64,000 nt of DNA from Arcticibacterium sp047623945 (GCA_047623945.1 JBLHOT010000013.1:1-64000); one strand, 5' to 3'; positions 23,514 through 33,289 are shown, numbered from the stretch's first letter. Notes: generated from the letters alone by a model not told the origin. Program-made: numbers and translations.

Positions 23514-24272
23514 ATGAGAAAAATGATGCTTTTGACATATTTGGCTTGCTTAAGTTCTTTGGCTTTTGGTCAGCGGATTCTTCCACAGGTATGGTTTAAC
23601 GAAAATAATATTAGTGATAAAAGTATCCAGGTAGGAGACGCCTCTATGCTTTACGGCCTTAATGGTCAGGGAGCCGAGTTGGTAGGGGACTATTTTTGGG
23701 GAAAAGATTTTCAAAGAGCTAAAATCTATTTCTACCCTCAGGAGCTTAAGGTGGTGAGTGGAGGTCTAGTAAAATTGGATAGTTTATTTGGGGTGGAGTT
23801 AAGGTTTGATTTATGGAATGATAGGGTTGAGTTTAAATCCCCGGATGGCATAAAGGTGATTGGTGCAGAGAAAGTATCTCATGTATTGATTCAGGATAAC
23901 GAAGGGTTAATTTCTCAATTTATAAATCCTAGAGAGTTTGAATCTGCTTCGCTGAAAGGATTTCTGATGGTTTTAGGAGTAAAAGGAAAACGAACGGTTT
24001 TGCAATCAAAAGAAGTTTTAGTACAGCGGCCTAACTATAATTCTGCTCTGGATACTGGGAGTAAAGAATATCAAATAGCAAAGAAGAACCATTTCTATTA
24101 TTGGAATGGTAATCATATACTTAACATTGACAGCAAAAAGGATGTCGCTAACCTTCTAGAATCCTTGAGTTTGAACGGTAAAAAGTACCTAAAGAATTCT
24201 AAGAACAAACTTAAGATTGATGAAGATTATAGAGATTTGGCCCATTTCATTTTTGAGAACGATTCTAAGTAG
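23514..24272 (+). CDS. secreted protein of unknown function
   Basis: 252 residues. A signal peptide is clear: MRKMMLLTYLACLSSLAFGQ, cleaved after about residue 19. The mature part is predicted mainly beta in the first two thirds, with alternating hydrophobics and no cysteine motif, then a Lys/Asn-rich C-terminal third. I do not recognise a family. It is 44 bp upstream of the acylornithine carbamoyltransferase gene on the same strand, but nothing links it to arginine synthesis. It is probably periplasmic or outer-membrane associated. Confidence 0.6.
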   Translation: MRKMMLLTYLACLSSLAFGQRILPQVWFNENNISDKSIQVGDASMLYGLNGQGAELVGDYFWGKDFQRAKIYFYPQELKVVSGGLVKLDSLFGVELRFDLWNDRVEFKSPDGIKVIGAEKVSHVLIQDNEGLISQFINPREFESASLKGFLMVLGVKGKRTVLQSKEVLVQRPNYNSALDTGSKEYQIAKKNHFYYWNGNHILNIDSKKDVANLLESLSLNGKKYLKNSKNKLKIDEDYRDLAHFIFENDSK

Positions 24273-24316
24273 GCTATTTCTGTTAAATTGCGGTCTTTAA
24301 GGAAATATCAATATTT

Positions 24317-25264
24317 ATGAAGCATTTTATTAGTCCTAATGACGTCCCGAATATTCAAGACTTGGTGAATGAGGGTATAGCCCAAAAGGCAAACCCACTC
24401 GCAAATAAGTTACTCGGAAAGGATAAAACCTTGGTTCTTTTATTCTTCAATTCTAGCCTAAGAACTCGTCTAAGTACCCAAAAGGCAGGTGCTAATTTGG
24501 GTATGAATGTGATAGTGATGAACGTGGGTTCTGACAGTTGGCAGTTAGAGTTTGGAGACGGAGTGAAAATGGATGGCAATAAAGCTGAACATATTCGTGA
24601 AGCAGCAGCCGTTATAGGTCAATATGCAGACATTATAGGAGTGAGAGCGTTTGCCGGTCTTACAGATGCCGAGGAAGATTATAAAGAACTCGTGCTAGAA
24701 AGTTTTAGAAACTTGTCAGATGTACCTATTGTCAATTTGGAGTCCGCCACACGTCATCCATGTCAGTCGCTGGCAGATTTAATCACCATAGAAGAACTTA
24801 AAACCAAAACAAGACCTAAAGTGGTTTTGACCTGGGCTCCTCATATAAAGGCTTTGCCTCAGGCGGTTGGAAATTCCTTTGCCGAATGGCTAAATTTAAC
24901 AGAGTATGATTTTGTGATTACAAATCCGGAGGGTTATGATTTGCCGAAAGAATATACTGGAAACGCTAGAGTAACACATAACCAAAAAGAAGCTTTTGAA
25001 GGTGCAGATTTCATTTATGCTAAGAATTGGTCTTCCTATTCAGAGTATGGAAAGGTACTTCCGGGAAATGAGGATTGGATAATCTCTCAGAAAAAAATGG
25101 CTTTAACAGATAATGCCAAATTCATGCATTGTTTGCCGGTAAGAAGGGGTCTTATAGTGGAAGATGCTGTAATAGATTCACCAAATTCTGTGGTTATCCA
25201 ACAAGCAGGAAACAGGGTTTGGTCTGTGCAGGCTGCCATGAAACATATTTTGGAAAATGTCTGA
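24317..25264 (+). CDS. argF': N-succinyl/N-acetylornithine carbamoyltransferase
   Basis: 315 residues. It transfers carbamoyl from carbamoyl phosphate to an N-acylated ornithine in arginine biosynthesis. Carbamoyl-phosphate binding SSLRTR lies at 46-51, HPCQSLADL in the middle, WAPHIKALPQAV is the acyl-ornithine loop, and MHCLPVRRG holds the HCLP motif. The length and the MDGNKAEHI segment match the Bacteroides fragilis enzyme family rather than ordinary OTCase. Residue 90 is Ala, where Pro marks the succinyl- and Glu the acetyl-specific enzymes. Other arg genes are not in this window. Confidence 0.92.
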   Translation: MKHFISPNDVPNIQDLVNEGIAQKANPLANKLLGKDKTLVLLFFNSSLRTRLSTQKAGANLGMNVIVMNVGSDSWQLEFGDGVKMDGNKAEHIREAAAVIGQYADIIGVRAFAGLTDAEEDYKELVLESFRNLSDVPIVNLESATRHPCQSLADLITIEELKTKTRPKVVLTWAPHIKALPQAVGNSFAEWLNLTEYDFVITNPEGYDLPKEYTGNARVTHNQKEAFEGADFIYAKNWSSYSEYGKVLPGNEDWIISQKKMALTDNAKFMHCLPVRRGLIVEDAVIDSPNSVVIQQAGNRVWSVQAAMKHILENV

Positions 25265-25505
25265 TAGTAGCACTGGATACCTGACTTCGACATAAGGAAA
25301 TTAGTTAACTGACTCACCTTAAACACCTTCAATGATACGTTTGTTACGATTTTGGTTTTTTAGACCAAAATTCCGCCAAACTGGAGCACTCCTTAACACA
25401 TTTGCGAGAGGTTTTACCCCTCGCTACCTATATATAGCTTCTCGGGAGCTTCAAAGGCCGTTCTTACATCGAACTCAGGTTGGATAATTGATTTAAGTAA
25501 AAACA
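25265..25505. repeat. intergenic palindrome-rich element
   Basis: This gene-free 240-bp stretch holds two hairpins in tandem around a TATATATA tract. The first, at 25404-25424, is a 9-bp stem with one A-C mismatch and a TTT loop. The second, at 25436-25450, has arms AGCTTC and GGAGCT with one G-T pair. The arrangement resembles a dispersed palindromic (REP-like) element, but no second copy is present in the window. Confidence 0.3.
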
Positions 25506-25541
25506 AAAAGGCCCTTAGGTTTTTAGATCTAAGGGCCTTTT
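25506..25541. terminator. bidirectional intrinsic terminator
   Basis: A perfect 13-bp inverted repeat has arms AAAAGGCCCTTAG (25506-25518) and CTAAGGGCCTTTT (25529-25541) around a 10-nt loop. The A and T runs at the ends serve both strands, so it can stop argF' (plus) and sulP (minus). Confidence 0.85.
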
Positions 25542-25560
25542 CTATGATTATTTAACTGGA

Positions 25561-27099
25561 TTACAATTCTACGGCCACCTTATAAGTAGGATCCTCAATG
25601 ATGTTGACATCAATAATTTCTTCTGCATTTGCCAATAATTTTCGGCAATCGCTACTTAGGTATCTTAAATGCACTTTTTTGCCTGCTTTTTGATAGCGTT
25701 CTGTGATTTTATTCAGGGCTTCTATACCAGACATGTCATTTACACGGCTTTCTTTGAAGTTTATAATGACCTCTTTTGGGTCTGTTAAAACATCAAATTT
25801 TTCAGCGAAGGATTGACTAGAAGCAAAGAACAGAGGGCCGTATATTTCATAGTGTTTCACACCTTTCTCATCCACATATTTTCTTGCTCTAATTCTTTTT
25901 GCATTTTCCCATGAAAAAACTAATGCAGAAATAATTACACCTATTAATACAGCTAGGGCCAGGTTGTGAAGTAACACCGTAATTCCAGCCACCAAAAAAA
26001 GAACGAGGATATCATGATTAGGCATTTTCCCGATAACCTTAAAACTAGCCCATTCAAAAGTACCAATCGCCACCATAAACATTAAACCAACTAAAGCAGC
26101 CATAGGCATTTGTTCTATATATTCAGCTCCGAACATCACGAAAACCAAAAGCATAATGGAGGCCACAAGGCCTGATAGGCGGGCTCTGGCACCAGAAGAT
26201 ATATTAATCAAACTTTGACCTATCATGGCACATCCTCCCATTCCTGAGAAAAAACCAGTCACTATATTGGCCAACCCTTGGGCTACTGCTTCTTTATTAC
26301 TTCTACCACGCGTTTCTGTGATTTCATCTATCAGGTTTAGAGTTAGTAAGCTTTCTATAAGACCCACACCCGCCACAATAAGGGCGAATGGGAAAATGAT
26401 GCTCAATGTCTCTAGGTTAAAAGGTACATCTGGTATATGAAATGGAGGGAAGCCACCTTTGATGGAGCTTATATCTCCCACCGTTTTAGTTTGTAAGCCA
26501 AAACCGATAACGATGGCCGTAACTACCAAGATAGCAACCAAACCAGAAGGTATAGCTTTAGTGAGTTTTGGCAGTCCCCAGATGATAAGCATCGTTAAAA
26601 GCACTAATCCCACCATTTGATAAAGCTGCACACCTTGCATCCATTCTAATGCTCCATCTGTTCCGGGTATTTTAAAGGAGCTTAGTTGAGCCATGAAAAT
26701 GACAATGGCTAGACCATTCACAAAACCAAACATAACAGGATGTGGTACCAAACGGATAAATTTACCAAGCTTAAAAAAGCCAGCTGCCATCTGAATAATG
26801 CCGGCCAGCACCACCGTGGCAAAAATGTATTCTACACCATGCATTTTGGCAAGGCCCACTATTACTACGGCAACAGCTCCAGTAGCTCCAGAAATCATAC
26901 CCGGTCTTCCTCCAAAAATAGAGGTAATAAGACCAACCGTGAATGCCGCATAAAGTCCTGTAAGGGGATGCAAGCCTGCTATCAAAGCGAAAGCAATAGC
27001 CTCTGGAATGAGTGCTAGGGCTACCGTGAGGCCAGAGAGCACTTCGTTTTTATAATCTACTTTTTGCTTTAAATCAAAAAATGTGAATACTTGATTCAT
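25561..27099 (-). CDS. SulP family anion permease with STAS domain
   Basis: 512 residues. About 10-14 transmembrane helices occupy residues 20-410: the conserved start VLSGLTVALALIPEAIAFALIAGL, GATGAVAVVIVGLA and GGCAMIGQSLINISSGARARLSGL. The C-terminal STAS domain (about 425-512) contains VIINFKESRVNDMSGIEALNK, a normal anti-sigma-antagonist-like fold. SulP proteins carry sulfate, bicarbonate or other anions, often by Na+ or H+ coupling. The substrate cannot be decided here. Monocistronic between a strong terminator and the pyruvate carboxylase gene. Confidence 0.92.
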   Translation of the reverse strand: MNQVFTFFDLKQKVDYKNEVLSGLTVALALIPEAIAFALIAGLHPLTGLYAAFTVGLITSIFGGRPGMISGATGAVAVVIVGLAKMHGVEYIFATVVLAGIIQMAAGFFKLGKFIRLVPHPVMFGFVNGLAIVIFMAQLSSFKIPGTDGALEWMQGVQLYQMVGLVLLTMLIIWGLPKLTKAIPSGLVAILVVTAIVIGFGLQTKTVGDISSIKGGFPPFHIPDVPFNLETLSIIFPFALIVAGVGLIESLLTLNLIDEITETRGRSNKEAVAQGLANIVTGFFSGMGGCAMIGQSLINISSGARARLSGLVASIMLLVFVMFGAEYIEQMPMAALVGLMFMVAIGTFEWASFKVIGKMPNHDILVLFLVAGITVLLHNLALAVLIGVIISALVFSWENAKRIRARKYVDEKGVKHYEIYGPLFFASSQSFAEKFDVLTDPKEVIINFKESRVNDMSGIEALNKITERYQKAGKKVHLRYLSSDCRKLLANAEEIIDVNIIEDPTYKVAVEL

Positions 27100-27215
27100 G
27101 TAGTGATTTTGTTTTGGAGAAAATTAAAAGTGTAACTACCTCTCTGCCTTTTCCAGCTTTAAACTGTTTTCGGCAAATTGATAATTACACTTTGTTTTTA
27201 TTTTTAAATATTGGC

Positions 27216-30200
27216 TTAAGCCGTTTTTTCTATTTCTATTACCCAGTCGTCTTGCTCTACTACTGCTCCTTCTTCTAACTGTACAAAAGATACCACACCA
27301 TCAAACGGAGATGCCACGATAGACTCCATTTTCATGGCTTCTATCACAAATAGTGGCGTGTTTTTAGCTACTTCGTCACCTTTTTTGACAAGAATCCTAG
27401 ATATTCTACCTTGAAGTGGAGCACCTATATCGCCTTCTTTGCCAATTTTCTTGTTGGTTGGCTTGGTTACTTTTAACGAGTGGTCGCGTACTTTGAGCTT
27501 TCTAGTTTGCCCATTAAGTTCGTAACTGACAGTACGCTTTCCTTCTTCATCTGGTTCAGAAGTGTAGAGGTATCTTACCAAGATGGTTTTACCCTCTTCT
27601 ATGGTAATCATGATTTCTTGGTTTTGGTGCAAACCATACCAGAAAGCATGGGAAGGTATAAGGCTTACGTCGCCAAACTTCTCTCTGTTCTCGTGGAATT
27701 CTTCATAAACCTTATCGTATAATTTGTACGATAAGTAATCTAAATAGCCATCACTATTTGGGAAGTCTTTTTGAAACTGCTTGTATTCGCCTTGCAGGTC
27801 AATAGGCTTCATGTGAGCATTTGGGCGATCTGTGTATGGCTTTATGTCCTTTAAGATTATTTTTTGAAGCTCAGCGGGGAAACCTCCAGGAGGCTGACCT
27901 AGGTCTCCTCTAAAGAAGCCTTTGACAGACTCTGGGAAAGAGAGGGTGTCTCCTTTTTTAAAAATATCATCGGAATCAATATTGTTTGACGTCATGAAAA
28001 GGGCCATATCTCCAACTACTTTAGAAGAAGGAGTCACTTTTACTATATCACCTAACATTTCATTTACGAGACTATAATTTTGCTTTAGAAGGTCAAACTT
28101 ATCTCCTAAACCCAGGGAGATAGATTGTGACTTAAGATTAGAATATTGCCCGCCGGGCATTTGATGATCATATACTTCAGCACTTCCAGATTTAAGACCA
28201 GACTCAAAAGGAGCGTACATGGTACGCACATCTTCCCAGTAGCTTGAATACTGATTTAGTTTATGTAGGTCTATCTCACATTCCCTTTCATTTCCTTTGA
28301 GCATTGCTACCACTGAATTGAAGTTAGGCTGAGAAGTTAGGCCAGAAAGTCCTCCAAGAGCACAGTCAATAATATCTACACCAGACTCTGTAGCCTTTAA
28401 ATAGGTAGCGGCTTGGATAGAGGAGGTGTCATGCGTGTGCAAGTGAATTGGAAGGTCCACCGCTTTTTTCATTTCTCTTACCAGTACTTCTGCCGTATAA
28501 GGCTTTAGAAGTCCTGCCATATCTTTTATGGCAATGATATGAGCTCCTTCATCTTCAAGTTGGCGAGCCATATCCAAGTAATACTGTAAGGTGTATTTCT
28601 TTTGATTAGGGTCTAGCATTTCACCAGTATAGCATATGGAAGCTTCTGCCAATGAATTAGTACGCTCTCTTACCGTTCTGATACTCAGCTTCATCGACTC
28701 AATCCAATTTAGGGAGTCAAATATTCTAAAGACATCAATGCCATTTTCGGCAGACTTCTCAATAAAACTTTCTACTAAATTATCTGGATAGGCGGTATAA
28801 CCTACAGCATTTGAGCCTCTAAGTAGCATTTGAAGCAGCATGTTTGGCATGGCTTCTCTAAAGTCTTGGAGACGCTTCCATGGACTCTCGTACAAGAACC
28901 TCATAGCCACATCAAAAGTGGCACCACCCCAAACTTCCATAGAAAATAGCTGTGGGAAGTTTTTGGCAAACCCTTCTGCTACGGCTAGCATATCCGTGGT
29001 TCTAACCCGTGTAGCTAGAAGTGACTGATGTCCGTCTCTAAATGTTGTATCTGTATAAAGGATAGATTTTTGGTCTTTTACCCATTGAGCAAACTTATCT
29101 GCACCCATGCTGTCTAACCTTTGCTTATTGCCATCTGGGTAAGGGTCAAAAGGATTTATTATTGGCACCTTAGGAAGAACAAAATCAGTCTTGTCAACTT
29201 TTCCAAGCGTCCTATTTCCATTAACAATCACATCTGAAAGCAAACGCATGGCTCTGGTAGAACGGTCCTTAGGTTTGCGTAATTCTAATAACTCAGGATG
29301 ATTTTCAATGAATGTAACCTGTGCCTTTCCTTTTTGGAAATCCGGATGTTTTATAACATTACTTAAGAAAGGAATATTGGTTTTCACACCTCTAATTCTA
29401 AACTCCACCAAAGCTCTTGAAAGTCGTTGGGCGGCACCTTTTAGGGTTCTACCTCGTGCAGTAACTTTCACTATCATAGAATCAAAGTAAGGTGAGATTT
29501 TCATGCCTGGATAGGCAGAGCCCTCATCTAATCTAATTCCAAAACCAGCAGCATTTCTGTAAGCTATGATAGTTCCGAAATCTGGCTTAAATCCATTTGA
29601 TGGATCCTCGGTGGTAATTCTACACTGAATAGCGTATCCTTTAAGAGGAACCTCGTCTTGGTGTTTTATAAATATACCCCTGTCAGAAAGCTTATAACCC
29701 ATAGCTATCAAAAGCTGGGTCCTCACAATGTCAATTCCGGTTATTTCCTCGGTAATGGTATGTTCTACTTGTATTCTTGGATTAACCTCTATGAAGTAAA
29801 CATTTTCGTCTTTGTCAACTAAAAACTCTACAGTACCTGCATTAGAGTAATTTACGGCTTTACCCATTTTTATGGCGTAGTCGTAAAGCTTTTGACGGGT
29901 TTCTTGCTTCAGGCCAATAGAAGGGGCCACCTCTACCACTTTCTGGAATCTACGCTGGACAGAGCAATCTCTTTCATAAAGGTGAATGAGGTTTCCGTGC
30001 TGGTCCCCTAAAAGCTGCACCTCAAGGTGCTTAGGGTCTACTACAAACTTTTCTAAGAAAACCACATCATTTCCAAATGCGGTTTTGGCTTCATTCTTGG
30101 CTTCGGCATAGGCCCTGGAGAAATCACTTTCCTGACGGACTACTCGCATACCTCTTCCTCCTCCTCCAGCAACGGCTTTCACCATCATTGGAAAGCCAAT

Positions 30201-30671
30201 TTCCTTTGCTCTTTCCAGAGCAAACTCGGCATTCGGAATGTTTCCTCTAAAGTCTGGAATTAAAGGAACACCAGCCTCCATGGCTTTGTTTTTAGCTGCC
30301 ACTTTATCGCCTAGAGCATCCATAGCTTCTGGCTTAGGGCCCACAAATATGATATCCTCTGCAATACACCTTCTAACTAAGGTTACGTTTTCTGAAAGAA
30401 AGCCGTATCCAGGATGAATGGCGTCAATTTTTTTAGTCTTCGCCAGTTGGATAATGCCTTCTATATCAAGGTAGGGTTTAAGAGCTTCTTCATTGGCTCC
30501 TATTTGATAGGCCTCATCTGCTTTATACCTGTGCAAAGAATAGCGGTCTTCATAGGTATAAAGAGCTACTGTGGTTATGCCTAATTCGGAGGCAGCCCGC
30601 ATGATACGGATAGCTATCTCTCCACGGTTGGCAATTAAAAGTCTTTTTATTGGTTTTACGTATGCTTTCAT
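27216..30671 (-). CDS. pyc: pyruvate carboxylase
   Basis: About 1151 residues from the ATG at 30669-30671; the TTG one codon upstream is in frame. The biotin carboxylase domain starts RLLIANRGEIAIRIMRAA, with GGGGRGMRVV and FIEVNPRIQVEHTITE. The carboxyltransferase domain (about 535-800) has DTTFRDGHQSLLATRVR, EVWGGATFDVAMRFL and HLHTHDTS. The biotinyl domain ends with EAMKMES, the biotin lysine being near residue 1114. The single-chain form carboxylates pyruvate to oxaloacetate for anaplerosis. All domains are present at full length and no frameshift is seen. It appears to be transcribed alone. Confidence 0.97.
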   Translation of the reverse strand: MKAYVKPIKRLLIANRGEIAIRIMRAASELGITTVALYTYEDRYSLHRYKADEAYQIGANEEALKPYLDIEGIIQLAKTKKIDAIHPGYGFLSENVTLVRRCIAEDIIFVGPKPEAMDALGDKVAAKNKAMEAGVPLIPDFRGNIPNAEFALERAKEIGFPMMVKAVAGGGGRGMRVVRQESDFSRAYAEAKNEAKTAFGNDVVFLEKFVVDPKHLEVQLLGDQHGNLIHLYERDCSVQRRFQKVVEVAPSIGLKQETRQKLYDYAIKMGKAVNYSNAGTVEFLVDKDENVYFIEVNPRIQVEHTITEEITGIDIVRTQLLIAMGYKLSDRGIFIKHQDEVPLKGYAIQCRITTEDPSNGFKPDFGTIIAYRNAAGFGIRLDEGSAYPGMKISPYFDSMIVKVTARGRTLKGAAQRLSRALVEFRIRGVKTNIPFLSNVIKHPDFQKGKAQVTFIENHPELLELRKPKDRSTRAMRLLSDVIVNGNRTLGKVDKTDFVLPKVPIINPFDPYPDGNKQRLDSMGADKFAQWVKDQKSILYTDTTFRDGHQSLLATRVRTTDMLAVAEGFAKNFPQLFSMEVWGGATFDVAMRFLYESPWKRLQDFREAMPNMLLQMLLRGSNAVGYTAYPDNLVESFIEKSAENGIDVFRIFDSLNWIESMKLSIRTVRERTNSLAEASICYTGEMLDPNQKKYTLQYYLDMARQLEDEGAHIIAIKDMAGLLKPYTAEVLVREMKKAVDLPIHLHTHDTSSIQAATYLKATESGVDIIDCALGGLSGLTSQPNFNSVVAMLKGNERECEIDLHKLNQYSSYWEDVRTMYAPFESGLKSGSAEVYDHQMPGGQYSNLKSQSISLGLGDKFDLLKQNYSLVNEMLGDIVKVTPSSKVVGDMALFMTSNNIDSDDIFKKGDTLSFPESVKGFFRGDLGQPPGGFPAELQKIILKDIKPYTDRPNAHMKPIDLQGEYKQFQKDFPNSDGYLDYLSYKLYDKVYEEFHENREKFGDVSLIPSHAFWYGLHQNQEIMITIEEGKTILVRYLYTSEPDEEGKRTVSYELNGQTRKLKVRDHSLKVTKPTNKKIGKEGDIGAPLQGRISRILVKKGDEVAKNTPLFVIEAMKMESIVASPFDGVVSFVQLEEGAVVEQDDWVIEIEKTA

Positions 30672-30872
30672 CAAATTATAAAGGTAAAGTCATATTTTAT
30701 TGAAGAAGTAGCTAAGTGCACTCCGTGCAAAAAACTTAGGAAGTTAATGTTAAGCGAATTGTCAATCAATTTTTGTTAAAACAATATCTTCTAAATCTAT
30801 TTAAAGTACAACTTTGGGACTGTTTAACAATACTGAACTGGTTATAGTATTGGTTTTTGAATAATAGATGCC

Positions 30873-31505
30873 TTACATTTTCTTGGCGGGGTTTCCAAAA
30901 ACGGTACTATTTTCTGCCACATTTTCTATTACAACGGAGCCCGCACCTACTCTTGCATTTTTACCTACCGTGACTCCTGAAACTACGGTTACATTGCTTC
31001 CTAAAAATGCCCCTTCTTCTATTTTAGCTTTGCTGTTTATGTTGGAACCACTCCCAATCTCTACATAATCACCCACTTCTGCTTCTGTGTCAATACTGAC
31101 TGAGGAGCCTAGAATATTAAGATTGCCAATTTTAGAAAATGGACCAATTACCGAACCCGCACTTATCAAGTTTCCATGTCCAATGACCGCTTCTTCGGAG
31201 ACGATGGCCGCTTTATGTATGGCGTTAATGGGCATGGTTTTCCGTTTTTCTTGAAGCATGGTGGCTACTTTTTTACGGTCTAGTTTATTTTTAAGTGCTA
31301 CAAAAGCCTCGGTCTTGTTTCCTATTATCTTTAAAATGCCGCCATCGTCCGTTGAGCCTAAAACCATCACCGTCCCTATTTCTGTGTGATGAAGTTCGTC
31401 TTTGTCGTCTAGAAAGCCGTACATGACTATGCCGTTCTCATGAAAGATATCTAATGCGGTTTTTCCAAGCGTGCCTGCCCCGAAAATAATTACTGGATTG
31501 TCCAT
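30873..31505 (-). CDS. NeuD-like sugar O-acyltransferase (left-handed beta-helix)
   Basis: 210 residues. A short N-terminal Rossmann-like part (DNPVIIFGAGTLGKTALDIF) is typical of NeuD/PglD acetyltransferases. From about 100 onward there are hexapeptide repeats of a left-handed beta-helix, for example VIGHGNLISAGSVIG, EVGDYVEIGSGSNI and AFLGSNVTVVSGVTVGKNARVGAGSVV. It would transfer an acetyl group from acetyl-CoA to a sugar amine or hydroxyl. It is the last gene of a minus-strand operon with the BatD-like and DUF58 genes, 3 bp downstream, an unusual partnership. The specific acceptor is unknown. Confidence 0.82.
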   Translation of the reverse strand: MDNPVIIFGAGTLGKTALDIFHENGIVMYGFLDDKDELHHTEIGTVMVLGSTDDGGILKIIGNKTEAFVALKNKLDRKKVATMLQEKRKTMPINAIHKAAIVSEEAVIGHGNLISAGSVIGPFSKIGNLNILGSSVSIDTEAEVGDYVEIGSGSNINSKAKIEEGAFLGSNVTVVSGVTVGKNARVGAGSVVIENVAENSTVFGNPAKKM

Positions 31506-31508
31506 AGA

Positions 31509-32432
31509 TTAATGTCGTTTTGAGATTCTTTTTTTATACTCCATGATTTTTTCCCTAAAGCGTTCTTTGCTATAGGAAAAAAGAATTTGCAAAGCTACAG
31601 GGATTCTGTCTGAATTTATGCCTCCAAAAAGGCTACTTTCCAATTCTCTAATAGCCTCTCCCACTTTTTTATCCTTGGCTGTTTTCTCTATTTCTACGGA
31701 AGAGAGGGTATTAAAAGGTAAGTCTTCTAGCCAAGTCATGTGGTTTCTCCAAAGAAAACTGGCATCTCTCAGGTCTTCAGGGGATGCACTGCCTAGCATT
31801 ATTTTTTTGAATCGCTCAATAAAATCATTTTGCCTCTTTCTATAATTCAAAAGATTAATTTGCCGTCTAATTTTATCGAGAAAAGCGATGGTCAATAAAC
31901 TTAATATGAGGAGACATGCCAAAAATATTTTGAGGCTGCCAGACATTTTCTTTTCTTTTCTTTTTATGAAATCTACTCCTACATTCAGCTTGGTTCGAAG
32001 TAAAAGAGAGTCTGGGATCATATCATTAAAAAAGAGGCTATCACTGTTGGACCAAAAGACCGTGCTATCCCCATCTTTAACAGTCCAGACGGGTAAGGAC
32101 AATGACTTTATTCTATCAATTTCATAGGATTTGATAGTATAAAGGATGCTATCTGTACTTATTGAGTCTATTGTTTTGGTTGTGAAATAGACGCTATTAA
32201 CCAGTTCAAAAGGCTGGAAGTAGCTGCCGTTTTTAGGAAAAAAAACATCCTCTGAAGCTAAATGATCAAAGGTCAATGTTATGGGTATATCCTCCGCAAT
32301 ACCACCAGAATCTTTAAGAAAACGAAGTCGAGGGTTTTGTGCCTCAGAACAGAAGGACAGACCTAGGCACGAGCAGAAAACCAGAAAGGTTCTCACATTT
32401 ATATAGGAATATTTGTTTCTGTTTTTTTTCAC
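31509..32432 (-). CDS. BatD/DUF4381-like membrane protein
   Basis: 307 residues, GTG start overlapping the DUF58 stop by 4 bp. A signal sequence is at the N-terminus (FLVFCSCLGLSFCSEAQ). The periplasmic beta-rich region (about 35-160, with PITLTFDHL) is followed by one transmembrane helix (LKIFLACLLILSLLTIAFL, about 167-186) and a cytoplasmic helical tail ending in YKKRISKRH. This layout matches the partner proteins encoded beside DUF58 genes in Bacteroidota Bat operons. The sequence itself is poorly conserved, so the assignment rests on topology and neighbourhood. Confidence 0.65.
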   Translation of the reverse strand: MKKNRNKYSYINVRTFLVFCSCLGLSFCSEAQNPRLRFLKDSGGIAEDIPITLTFDHLASEDVFFPKNGSYFQPFELVNSVYFTTKTIDSISTDSILYTIKSYEIDRIKSLSLPVWTVKDGDSTVFWSNSDSLFFNDMIPDSLLLRTKLNVGVDFIKRKEKKMSGSLKIFLACLLILSLLTIAFLDKIRRQINLLNYRKRQNDFIERFKKIMLGSASPEDLRDASFLWRNHMTWLEDLPFNTLSSVEIEKTAKDKKVGEAIRELESSLFGGINSDRIPVALQILFSYSKERFREKIMEYKKRISKRH

Positions 32433-33289
32433 CTTCTCACCCTAAAAAGTTGGACTAAACGATAAACAAAATTCTCGTTGGACGATACGGACAGGTAGTT
32501 CGCATTATACTTTTTTGCGATTGTTTCTAAGGTCTTTTGTGTTTCTTCAAAAGCCATTTTCATGCTTTTTTGAAAACTTCTAGAAGAAGTATTTACCCAA
32601 GAAACGGCATTACTTTCTTCGTCTTTTACGGGAATTAAGCCTAAGCTTGGCAAATTAACCTCACGGTTATCATAGAGGTGAATAATCACTAAATCATGCT
32701 TTTTTGCAAGAGCCCTCAGATTATCATGGTAGCCGCCGTCTTGAAAATCTGAAATAAGAATAATAACGCTTTTTTTCTTAAGCCTATTCATGGTAAAGCG
32801 AATAGCCTCGGTGATATCGGTTTTGTTGGATAGGGGCCTGTTTTCAAAAAGTTTGAGAATAAATTTATAGGCAAACTTCATACCTGTGTCTGGCTTAAGG
32901 TAAAGTTCTTTCTGGTCTGAGAACGCATAAAGCCCCACATGGCTAGACTCTTTTAGAGCAGAAAGGGCTAGAACGCCACATATTTCTTTAGCCCTATCAA
33001 TTTTGGTTTGACCCAAGGCTCCAATATTTTGTGAAGCACTTACATCTAATAAAAAGAAAACCGTTTGCTCTTTTTCCTCCTTAAATATCTTAACATAAGC
33101 ACCTTGCCCTTTTGCAGTCGTAATCCAATCTATGGTTCGTACGTCGTCACCGTATTGATAGGTTCTCAAATCCGCAAACTCTAAGCCAGTCCCTTTGAAG
33201 ATAGAACTGAAATTGCCTTGTCGTTGAGAATTGACGGCTTTTCTAATTCTAATTTCAAATTTATTCAGTCTAGAGAAAAGTGATCTCAA
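32429..33289 (-). CDS. DUF58 domain protein (Bat-operon type)
   Basis: 286 residues, TTG start; an in-frame stop lies a few codons upstream, so no earlier start is possible. The DUF58 core GTGLEFADLRTYQYGDDVRTIDW is clear. It is followed by a vWA-like fold with VFFLLDVSASQNIG (a DxSxS MIDAS-like motif) and ILISDFQDGG. Such proteins work with MoxR AAA ATPases in envelope or aerotolerance functions. Here no MoxR, BatA or BatB gene is adjacent; the upstream gene is on the other strand. It is the first gene of the three-gene minus operon. Confidence 0.88.
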   Translation of the reverse strand: MRSLFSRLNKFEIRIRKAVNSQRQGNFSSIFKGTGLEFADLRTYQYGDDVRTIDWITTAKGQGAYVKIFKEEKEQTVFFLLDVSASQNIGALGQTKIDRAKEICGVLALSALKESSHVGLYAFSDQKELYLKPDTGMKFAYKFILKLFENRPLSNKTDITEAIRFTMNRLKKKSVIILISDFQDGGYHDNLRALAKKHDLVIIHLYDNREVNLPSLGLIPVKDEESNAVSWVNTSSRSFQKSMKMAFEETQKTLETIAKKYNANYLSVSSNENFVYRLVQLFRVRR

